Shown: positions 1-4,865 of the stretch, piece by piece
Position numbering within the stretch: the stretch's first letter is position 1
Layout: the number at the start of each line of letters is the position of its first letter
NCBI GenBank assembly: GCA_003661865.1
Contig: QMWY01000068.1
Span: 1-6,376 of the forward strand
Direction of reading: 5' to 3'
Source of the DNA: Thermoprotei archaeon
GTDB taxonomy: Archaea; Thermoproteota; Thermoprotei_A; Sulfolobales; Ignisphaeraceae
DNA: 6,376 nucleotides
Program-made: the position numbers and the translations under genes
The notes under the pieces: model-generated
What the model saw: only the letters and a program-made list of their open reading frames with translations
Databases searched by the model: none
Told to the model about the DNA's origin: nothing

Positions 1-414
1 AGAACGTGAAACAGGGAAGAAGCGATAGCTGGGGATAGAAACACCGGAGTAGTTTACCAAGCCCTTTACTTGGGTAATCCGCTCTCCAATAATGCGCAGG
101 CCTCTTCAATAGGGTTCTCGTGGTGGAGGACCACATTGTTTGGTATGCAAATGACATGATATACTTCCTCCACGTATTCAAACGGGAAAGAGCTAATCAC
201 GTACTAGGATACAGAGCTTGGCTACCCGGCCTCAGCGTACCGACAGGATTGCCCGACATCTGGGGCGTAGGAGTATGAGTGAAAGGGATATTTGGTTTCT
301 TCACGATATTGGTAAGGCCGTAACTAGCTACCTTTACGATCATAAGGTCTTTAAAACCATGTTGAGAAGAGCAGGGGTGTATGAAGCCATAAGCATGCCA
401 AAGTAGGCTCGCTT
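1..414. other. Left-edge region with no recognisable intact gene
   Basis: This stretch has short open frames on both strands but none I can name. On the plus strand there is an open frame at 120-278 and a TTG-started 62-codon frame at 218-406. On the minus strand, frames at 197-343 and 66-200 overlap by four bases. The plus and minus frames lie over each other, so at most one strand is real. The minus pair reads somewhat more like protein near its end (…HHENPIEEACALLESGLPK), but the evidence is weak. I see no clear promoter, ribosome site, tRNA or repeat. Given the pseudogene to the right, decayed coding sequence is the simplest reading. Confidence 0.5.
66..343 (-). other. Two short overlapping minus-strand reading frames, possible gene remnant
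   Basis: A 48-codon frame starts with ATG at 343 and stops with TGA at 197-199. A second frame of 44 codons starts with GTG at 200, inside the sequence GTGA, and stops at 66-68. A four-base stop/start overlap of this kind is common in coupled archaeal gene pairs. The second product contains VEEVYHVICIPNNVVLHH and then ENPIEEACALLESGLPK, which resembles the C-terminal end of a real soluble protein, although I cannot name the family. The first product is rich in Pro and Thr and shows no motif. There is no convincing ribosome site before the ATG. The pair could equally be one decayed gene with a frameshift, or chance antisense of plus-strand debris. Confidence 0.2.
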
Positions 415-761
415 TTGCTAACCGATTACGATACCCTCGTAATATCCAGGGTGTGGTTAATGCCTAAGCACGTAGTGTATAAGTACTTAGCTATGAGGCT
501 CTGCGAGCCGCCGTTAAAGTGCCGTAAGGGAGGTCAAGAGGTTTATAGGCGTGTTAGGTTGAGGCTAGCTGATAATAGGGTTGTTGAGAGCCCCGTAAGT
601 GAGGTGGGTATTGGGATTGAGGGCTATAGGGCTAGTGTAACACCCGTAGTCTTCGGCGCTCAGGTATCTATATACTTGGAAGCGTCGCGATGGAGCAGCT
701 AGGGCTGGCACCAGACCCCATAACTAAGAAGCTAAGACCAGTTGAAGCTCTACTAACGTAG
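415..761 (+). pseudogene. Decayed retropepsin-like (clan AA) aspartic protease
   Basis: The translation from about 425 to 660, followed after a one-step frame change by 660-761, resembles the small single-domain clan AA aspartic proteases of archaea. The recognisable parts, in order, are: a degenerate active-site strand (YDTLVISRVW) followed by LMPKHVVYK, where family members have DTGA plus a hydrophobic 'LP' strand; the flap and second-strand region RRVRLRLADNRVVE; EVGIGIEGYRASVTPVVFG; then, in the other frame, GIYILGSVAMEQLGLAPDPI and KKLRPVEALLT before TAG at 759-761. The frame changes between 655 and 666; without that change the upstream frame ends at 700-702. The active-site Gly of D-T/S-G is absent (D-T-L). 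The left boundary is unclear, because no good start or ribosome site precedes 415. The family call rests on the C-terminal pattern and is fairly firm; inactivity is inferred from the frameshift and lost motif. Confidence 0.6.
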
Positions 762-964
762 CTAGGAACATGGGTTCGCAGAGTATATAGGTAGAGCTAT
801 TGCCGAGAAGGTTTAGCTCATCGCCATGTAGAGTACACTCACCCTGTGTTTGCAGATGTGCTGTCACAGGGATCGGCGGTGAACGGCCTCAATGACGGAT
901 GAAGCCAGGCCTATTGGAGAGAAACAAGGATGAGCTGGTGACCTAAACGTATACAGGAATATAA
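762..964. other. Spacer with no recognisable gene
   Basis: All six frames are closed within short distances, and I recognise no motif. The only structure I noticed is a perfect 7-bp inverted repeat (842-848 with 865-871) around a 16-nt loop, which is not unusual in length. There is no U-rich tract after it, so it is not called a terminator. Confidence 0.5.
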
Positions 965-1255
965 AGAGGCGAACCCAACTTCTCACCTCCTCCACTACCT
1001 AAGCATGATGCGATTCCTATAGAAGAGCTGGTATAGGTCTGGGCGAAGCTCTGCGTCACCTTAGGGGAGGCGCGGAGCAGATGAAGAGGAGGTGATGAGA
1101 GCGGGTTACCAAGGGTGTTCATTAAGGTATTTAGAGGTGGTGATGAAGCCTGGGCCCTAGAGAGGTATGCGATGAAGTGTGTTAGGAATACGTGGGTGGT
1201 GGAATTGTGCTGGAAATATTCGGGGATCGGCCCGGTAATGCGGTTAGCCATGTAA
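965..1255 (+). pseudogene. Unidentified reading interrupted by in-frame stops
   Basis: One plus-strand frame carries protein-like sequence across about 290 bases but is broken by TAG at 1034-1036 and TGA at 1082-1084. The segments read PKHDAIPIEELV, then VWAKLCVTLGEARSR, then ESGLPRVFIKVFRGGDEAW followed by ALERYAMKCVRNTWVVELC and WKYSGIGPVMRLAM, ending with TAA at 1253-1255. Hydrophobic and charged residues alternate plausibly, which favours a gene inactivated by point mutations over random sequence. I do not recognise the family and cannot rule out chance openness, since the longest uninterrupted piece is only 56 codons. The minus-strand frame over the same bases is rich in Ser and Pro and looks like a shadow. 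If real, the gene ended about 55 bases before the next gene's start codon. Confidence 0.3.
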
Positions 1256-1265
1256 CGAGGTTCTG

Positions 1266-1273
1266 CTTATAAG
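1266..1273 (+). promoter_or_regulatory. TATA box of the PaREP1 gene
   Basis: CTTATAAG lies about 43 bases before the TTG start at 1312. Archaeal transcription usually begins about 25 bases after the box centre, which would give a start near 1294 and a leader of about 18 nt. That leader contains GGTG and GAGGT, consistent with a Shine-Dalgarno-led message. Confidence 0.5.
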
Positions 1274-1311
1274 CCTCCACGGCTCTATTCACAGCATGGT
1301 GATGAGGTCTC

Positions 1312-1791
1312 TTGACAAGTATCGAGGTTTCTAGAGAGATCTACGAGCTGTTGACTGAGATCGCTAGGAGGAAGGGTAAGAGTGTTGAGGAGATAGTGGT
1401 AGAGTCTATCGCTAGAGATCTAGATCCTAGGGCTAGGATCGAGGTCTACATCAAGCTCTACGAGAAGTACCTTAGGGAGGCTGAGGAGCTGTATAGCAAG
1501 GGTGATCTTGCTCAAGCAGGCGAGAAGTACTGGGGTGCTCTAACAGCCCTCCTAAACGTGGTTGCTGAGAGGGAGGGGCTACCCCACTACACGCATAGGG
1601 ATCTAAGAGAGATCGTGGAGTACTTGACAGAGAAGACGCGTGATCCAGACTACTCAAGGCTGTTCTCAAGCGCTGAAGCTCTGCACGCCAACTTCTACCA
1701 CGGTTTTATGAGTAGGCTAAGCTTCGAAGCGCATAGAAGCGACGCGATCAAGCTGATCCGGAAAATCAGGGAGTTCCTAGGGCTGCAGTAA
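1312..1791 (+). CDS. PaREP1-family protein with RHH-like N-terminus
   Basis: This encodes a 159-residue soluble protein. Residues 1-36 (SIEVSREIYELLTEIARRKG plus SVEEIVVESI) have the strand-helix-helix pattern of ribbon-helix-helix DNA-binding or antitoxin N-termini. Residues 42-157 match the PaREP1/PaREP8 family, first noted as repeated genes in Pyrobaculum: a first helix with YLREAEELYSKGDLAQAGEK, and the late motif LHANFYHGF (about 124-132) in an all-helical, HEPN-like arrangement. The biochemical role of the family is not established; a link to toxin-antitoxin or mobile functions is suspected from its multicopy, patchy occurrence. TTG at 1312 is chosen because an in-frame TGA lies at 1303-1305 and GGTGATGAGGT stands just upstream. 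The gene has its own TATA box and stops at TAA 1789-1791. Its sequence is intact although debris flanks it on both sides. The family call is firm, the RHH part likely, and the function unknown. Confidence 0.85.
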   Translation: MTSIEVSREIYELLTEIARRKGKSVEEIVVESIARDLDPRARIEVYIKLYEKYLREAEELYSKGDLAQAGEKYWGALTALLNVVAEREGLPHYTHRDLREIVEYLTEKTRDPDYSRLFSSAEALHANFYHGFMSRLSFEAHRSDAIKLIRKIREFLGLQ

Positions 1792-1837
1792 CATCCAAAG
1801 ACCTATCTACAGCTCGGCACGTGTTTTGGAAAACGCT

Positions 1838-1987
1838 GTGCAGCCAGTAAAAGGGTTGCCCCCAGTTAAAGAATTCGTTGAAGTACGCTTAACGAGAGAA
1901 ACTTATCGAGAAAAGAATGTAGCTCAAGGCTCCTGCAATAGGATGCAGCTAAGCAAGATTACCGGAATTGCTAAACGAGATACGTAA
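1838..1987 (+). pseudogene. RHH-antitoxin-like fragment
   Basis: This is a 49-codon plus-strand frame opening at GTG 1838 and closing at TAA 1985-1987. Its centre reads EFVEVRLTRETYREKNVAQ, which resembles the first strand and helix of ribbon-helix-helix (VapB/CopG-type) proteins. The second helix is poorly preserved (MQLSKITGIAKRDT). It is short for the family and lacks a clear C-terminal toxin-binding tail. No ribosome site is obvious. It may be a decayed antitoxin whose partner was the PIN-like fragment about 300 bases downstream, or a chance match over one helix. Confidence 0.3.
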
Positions 1988-2295
1988 ACCCGCGATTTGA
2001 TTACGCAGTAGAGAGCTCGGAGAATATGGTATGCATCTCTAAGCAACCTGCTTGCAAGTGCAGGTGGTGCGCGATGACGTGAGAACCTGTGATCACTGCG
2101 GTTAAAATTGTTGAAGGAGCTCTACCGTGCCTAGCGGCTCCCTACCACGCTCTACGTCCACTCTTTCTAGATACGCGTATTATCGATGCTCTAGAGCTCT
2201 CCGTGGATCGTAATCAGCTTCTGGGGAAGTACTCTGGGAAGGTGGGGGGATGCGTTGAAGGAGTTTCTCGGGGAGAGGAGGTAGCGGCGTTGAAC

Positions 2296-2370
2296 CTCGT
2301 TATCGATGTACCGGTACTCATAGACAGGCTGTTCATCTAAGACGAGGAGCGTAGCCGTAGAGCGCGAAGC
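2296..2370 (+). pseudogene. PIN-domain (VapC-type) N-terminal fragment with in-frame stop
   Basis: The plus-strand frame reads LVIDVPVLIDRLFI, stop (TAA 2338-2340), then DEERSRRAR in the same frame. VapC-type PIN ribonucleases begin with a hydrophobic strand ending in the first catalytic Asp, a V-L-I/V-D turn, and a helix often carrying DEE/ER residues, so the fit across the stop is good. After about 2370 the frame no longer resembles a PIN domain. A one-base shift gives a hydrophobic PTPSLLVML stretch that could be the next strand, but without the expected acidic residue. It is probably a broken toxin gene; the match is short, so confidence is limited. Confidence 0.35.
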
Positions 2371-2521
2371 TCCCCTTACCTACACCAAGCCTACTGGTTA
2401 TGCTAGGCACGGGCTCCTCCCTCCTAGGCATCGCGCTCGCTAGCTTTGCAAGCACAAGCCTCTGCCTAGGGTCTAGAGGGTCGAGAGCCGTAGCTATGGC
2501 ACGGGTGCTCACGTAGCTCAT
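2333..2521 (-). pseudogene. Possible HTH-protein fragment
   Basis: This is a 62-codon minus-strand frame starting at ATG 2521. Its middle, DPRQRLVLAKLASAMPRREE followed by PVPSITSRLGVGKGSFALYG, resembles a helix-turn-helix in which 'SRLGVGKGS' would be the recognition-helix region. Such HTH segments occur in crenarchaeal regulators and in recombinase-associated proteins. It lies just downstream of the ATPase stop on the same strand but is not in frame continuity with it, and it has no ribosome site. It overlaps the PIN-like plus-strand fragment only at its very end. This could be a leftover of a longer gene or a chance frame. Confidence 0.2.
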
Positions 2522-2587
2522 GAATAGAGCCCGGTTCCTGCGGTTCGATGCCCTTAGCGTTGCGCTATCGGCTACCCTTGATGGGCG

Positions 2588-3610
2588 CTAGGATCTGTGT
2601 TCATCTAGTATCTTTCTCAGCACCTCTCTATACGCTGGTAGCTGCCACGCGTAGTATCTGCCTATACCTAGGCTCCTACTAGGCGCTAGCTCCCTGCCTA
2701 CCAACGTTTCCATGTACTTGCTGAGGATCAGGTTCTCCTCGATCAGTAGTCTGCGCAGCTCAAGCATCTCTCTAGACGGGTTTCGGTATATCGAGTCGAT
2801 GTCCTCGATAACCATCTCTAGCTCCTTGGCCAGGCCTCTATGCCTAACCTCCTCGGCAACGCGTAGAAGCCTACGTTCCAAGCTGTTCAGCCACTTATCC
2901 ACCTCCCAGCCGTAGTCCATGGCGAGCTCGATCAGGGCTCTTGGGTTACCCCCCGTAGCCATCCAAGCATCCTGTATAGCGCTGGTGCTAGGCGGTTCAA
3001 GTCTAAGCGCAAGCTCTCTAAAACCCTCCTCGCCCAGATTCCACAGCAGCCTGATATGGCTATGAGTGTGCCTCGCAACCACATCCAGGCTTAACCCCTC
3101 GCTAGTCGTCACCACTATGAGTAGGCTATCAATACCGTACCTATCCACGGCTCTCCATATGAGTTCGTAGAGACGCTTAACATACCACTCGATCCTATTG
3201 ATACCTATGGCTCGAGCAACGTCATCGACGACCACCACAACCTTCGAACCCTTTAGGCTAAGACTGGTAAGCACCCTGCCCAGCAGCTCAGAAACTCTCT
3301 CCGCAAGTACTCGACCCACACTACCGGTGTAGCTACCCACAACCTCAGCAAGGATAGACGTAGCGGTGCTCAGCACCCTACTGAACCTGAGGGCCAGCTC
3401 GACATCCTTCTCCTCCAACGCATCGATATAGATACCAACACCCCTAAACGAACCGATGAACTCCCTGAGAAGCCTAGTCTTACCACATCCCTCAGGGCCA
3501 TAGAGGTACAGGGGCTTGGTAAGACCCCTAGCGCTGAGCTCCTCAAGCACCCTTAGCTCCTCACTACGATTCACGAAGGGCACTGTGTAGACCACAGCCA
3601 CCCTCCGCAT
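2588..3610 (-). CDS. Archaeal AAA+/STAND-like ATPase
   Basis: This is a 340-residue cytoplasmic P-loop ATPase of the archaeal type that opens with an 'FVNRxEEL' box (residues 12-19). Walker A is GPEGCGKT (38-45), Walker B is KVVVVVDD (123-130), a sensor-1-like strand is LLIVVTTSEG (163-172), and GGNPRAL (220-226) carries the arginine position typical of this group. Residues 240-340 are helical and charged with no membrane segment, and I recognise no domain there. Proteins of this group are widespread in thermophilic archaea; most have no assigned function, and some accompany mobile elements or nucleases. ATG at 3610 is the first start and may be leaderless, because no Shine-Dalgarno precedes it. 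GGAGG lies just after it, 6 bases before the sixth codon (GTG), which is a credible alternative start. The gene ends at TAG 2588-2590. It stands alone, about 160 bases beyond the vapC remnant. The ATPase call is firm; the role is unknown. Confidence 0.88.
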   Translation of the reverse strand: MRRVAVVYTVPFVNRSEELRVLEELSARGLTKPLYLYGPEGCGKTRLLREFIGSFRGVGIYIDALEEKDVELALRFSRVLSTATSILAEVVGSYTGSVGRVLAERVSELLGRVLTSLSLKGSKVVVVVDDVARAIGINRIEWYVKRLYELIWRAVDRYGIDSLLIVVTTSEGLSLDVVARHTHSHIRLLWNLGEEGFRELALRLEPPSTSAIQDAWMATGGNPRALIELAMDYGWEVDKWLNSLERRLLRVAEEVRHRGLAKELEMVIEDIDSIYRNPSREMLELRRLLIEENLILSKYMETLVGRELAPSRSLGIGRYYAWQLPAYREVLRKILDEHRS

Positions 3611-3621
3611 AAATCCGAGGT

Positions 3622-3714
3622 TCAGAGAGGTAAGTAAGGTATCGGAACCTGATCTCGGGGAACACGATAAACAGCCGCTTCTATGGAAAACCTCTCAGCA
3701 GCTAGAGCTGGCAT
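3622..3714 (-). other. 30-codon ORF before the ATPase, doubtful
   Basis: An ATG at 3714 opens a 30-residue frame (RFSIEAAVYRVPRDQVPIP in its centre) ending with TGA at 3622-3624, 11 bases before the ATPase start. A TATA-like TTTATA sits at 3730-3735 on the same strand, but only about 18 bases before this ATG, too close for a normal transcript to include it. There is no ribosome site. It could be a leader peptide, but it is more likely chance. Confidence 0.12.
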
Positions 3715-3729
3715 CCGCAGCTCTACACC

Positions 3730-3736
3730 TATAAAG
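3730..3736 (-). promoter_or_regulatory. TATA-like box upstream of the ATPase gene
   Basis: Read on the minus strand this is CTTTATA. It is about 120 bases before the ATPase ATG and would give a leader of about 95 nt. A weaker box-like stretch (CCTTACTTA, around 3630-3638) lies at the right distance for a leaderless start at 3610, so the true promoter is uncertain. Confidence 0.25.
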
Positions 3737-3770
3737 CAGAAGCTGTTCCAAAAGCTATGGAGCCTCACGA

Positions 3771-4281
3771 CTACACAATCCATAACCCTTCCAGATAACA
3801 TCTGCTGCGCCTATGAATGAATTCAGTCAGCAGGCTCAGCTCTTTGGACGATGCTGAGGAACTATCTCTATAGCTGAGTATCTTGATGCCGTAGCTCCTC
3901 TCGAGCCCCTCTCTACGTGAATGTATATCCCTATCCTCGGTTACTAGGTCTTTTCTCAGCGCTGCTGCCGTGGCCACTATTACACAGTCTATGTAATCTA
4001 CAAGGACTTTGCGTAGCTCATGCGCTACCTCTACGATATCTGCTCGGTAGAAGAGGATCACTGAAAGGGTCTTGAGTATAGTGTTCACAGCCCCGCAACA
4101 TCTCCTGGCGCTATGCCTAGCCGCCTTTGCCTGCGGCTCGAAAAGGCGAGATGAGGCTCGCCTTGAGGTCGCGGAACCCTATACCTCTCCCCAGCACTGC
4201 CCTCCGCTATAGCTCTGAGCAGATCCGTCTTCACACACCTATCCTGGCGAGGGGTAGCAGGTAAGTCGTATCGATGATCAG
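3771..4281 (-). pseudogene. VapC-type PIN ribonuclease toxin, broken by several frameshifts
   Basis: All parts of a PIN-domain toxin are present but spread over three frames. It begins directly at the antitoxin stop with IIDTTYLLPLARIGV (first catalytic Asp at 4270-4272), which runs into TGA at 4231-4233. The next frame gives KTDLLRAIAEGSAGERYRV, then FRDLKASLIS, then FEPQAKAAR (conserved Glu at 4137-4139), then LGIAPGDVAG, and from 4091 AVNTILKT, which continues uninterrupted through YRADIVEVAHELRKVL, DYIDCVIVATAAAL and DLVTEDRDI (third and fourth acidic positions) to ILSYRD. Frame changes fall at a GTGTGTG repeat (4231-4237), near 4171-4180, in a T4 run (4141-4144), near 4118, and in a G4 run (4091-4094). 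The first codon of the expected frame is CTG, not a normal start. The last 30 codons after ILSYRD do not resemble the family. An intact toxin would cleave RNA and be held in check by the adjoining VapB. This copy should be inactive if the sequence is correct. Confidence 0.75.
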
Positions 4282-4520
4282 CGCTGCTCAAGCCCCTTGC
4301 TAAGCTCCCTGCGCAGCTCCTCAACCTTGTCCTGCTCCACCTCCACGAGCTTCTCTGGGTAGATCAGCCTTAGCAGCTCCTCCTCAGCACCTAGCCTCTC
4401 CCTCAGCAACTCGTTCAGCACTCGGGAAAGAGCCCTAGCCGTGCCATACCTCCTAACACTCTCCTGAACAAGCGCCTCGTACACATCATAGTCAAGGATA
4501 ACAGTTGTACGCCTAGGCAT
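4278..4520 (-). CDS. vapB: VapB-type ribbon-helix-helix antitoxin
   Basis: This is an 80-residue protein. RRTTVILDYDVYEALVQESV (residues 3-22) followed by RALSRVLNELLRERL (28-42, approximate) gives the strand-helix-helix fold of CopG/VapB DNA-binding antitoxins. The charged helical tail (EEELLRLIYPEKLVEVEQDK and on to the C-terminus) is the part that usually wraps the toxin. ATG at 4520 is chosen over an upstream in-frame start at 4655 because AGGTG (4530-4526) precedes it by 5 bases, a TATA box lies about 37 bases before it, and the longer N-terminus is hydrophobic and unlike the family. The stop TGA (4278-4280) abuts the first codons of the vapC remnant, the usual coupled arrangement. The family normally represses its own promoter; no operator repeat is obvious here. 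The gene is intact although its partner is not. Confidence 0.8.
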   Translation of the reverse strand: MPRRTTVILDYDVYEALVQESVRRYGTARALSRVLNELLRERLGAEEELLRLIYPEKLVEVEQDKVEELRRELSKGLEQR

Positions 4521-4525
4521 ACATG

Positions 4526-4530
4526 CACCT
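4526..4530 (-). promoter_or_regulatory. Ribosome binding site deciding the vapB start
   Basis: AGGTG on the minus strand ends 5 bases before ATG 4520. It supports the 80-codon gene over the longer in-frame version that begins at 4655. Confidence 0.5.
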
Positions 4531-4553
4531 AGGCATATAGCCGTAGCCAAACC

Positions 4554-4560
4554 CTTAAAG
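4554..4560 (-). promoter_or_regulatory. TATA box of vapBC
   Basis: Read on the minus strand this is CTTTAAG, centred about 37 bases before the vapB ATG. It would place the transcript start near 4532 with a leader of about 12 nt that contains the AGGTG ribosome site. Confidence 0.5.
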
Positions 4561-4865
4561 ACTACGAAAGGGTTGGCAGTAGAGATGCGAAAACGCTTCG
4601 CTAGGTAAGTAATGAATAGACATAGACTAAGTAGGGATCCGCCTAGCAGCCGCACAATATACGCAAGGATGTGGTATAGGCATTGCCCCTATACAGACGT
4701 CTTAGTCGTAAGCTACGGCAAGGGTGAAGAGCATTGTCGGTATAGAGAACCTAGACGCGTTCAGAAGAAGGTTTCTAGGATCTAGGACGCTTCTACGGAC
4801 CTTTCGCTGCATAGCTCCTAGAGACGGTGTATCTAAGCGGAGATCCCTGGCTTTACGACGACAGG

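Larger units (their letters stand above)
1988..2587. other. Debris region: gene fragments, no intact gene
   Basis: Between the RHH-like fragment and the ATPase stop codon I find only short pieces. On the plus strand, CxCxxC (codons at 2053, 2059, 2068) is followed one frame over by CDHC (2088-2099), a zinc-knuckle-like pairing. An 83-codon GTG-started frame at 2089-2340 has no family signature except its last residues, which look like the start of a PIN domain. On the minus strand, 2333-2521 reads as a possible helix-turn-helix piece. A tRNA-like pair of arms lies at 2513-2552. None of these is a complete functional feature. Confidence 0.5.
4521..4865. other. Intergenic stretch between vapB and the DHH gene, no recognisable gene
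   Basis: The left 40 bases hold the vapB leader and promoter. The remainder has two competing plus-strand open frames (one from GTG 4724, one covering about 4698-4790), of which the first runs on antisense into the DHH gene. Neither shows a family motif or a ribosome site. The minus frame upstream of vapB is hydrophobic and looks like chance. I see no repeat, RNA gene or terminator. Degraded coding sequence is possible but unsupported. Confidence 0.45.

Noticed and set aside
842..871. 7-bp perfect inverted repeat as terminator or operator
   Set aside because: Short stem with a 16-nt loop, no T-run, and not next to a recognised gene end.
1092..1145. GTGATGA strings (1092, 1139, also 1299) as box C of C/D guide RNAs
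   Set aside because: No matching CTGA D boxes with suitable spacing; the one at 1299 is explained by the ribosome site of the PaREP1 gene.
943..1251. 102-codon minus-strand open frame
   Set aside because: Rich in Ser, Pro and Thr with no motif, and antisense to a more protein-like plus-strand reading; treated as a shadow.
2089..2340. 83-codon plus-strand frame as an intact gene
   Set aside because: No family signal except the final PIN-like residues, which continue past the stop; better read as debris.
4085..4324. 79-codon minus-strand frame as a separate gene
   Set aside because: Its central part is one segment of the frameshifted vapC and its start overlaps the vapB end in another frame; it is not an independent gene.
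4521..4655. Longer 125-codon start for vapB
   Set aside because: The extra residues are hydrophobic and unlike RHH proteins; the promoter and AGGTG site both support ATG 4520.
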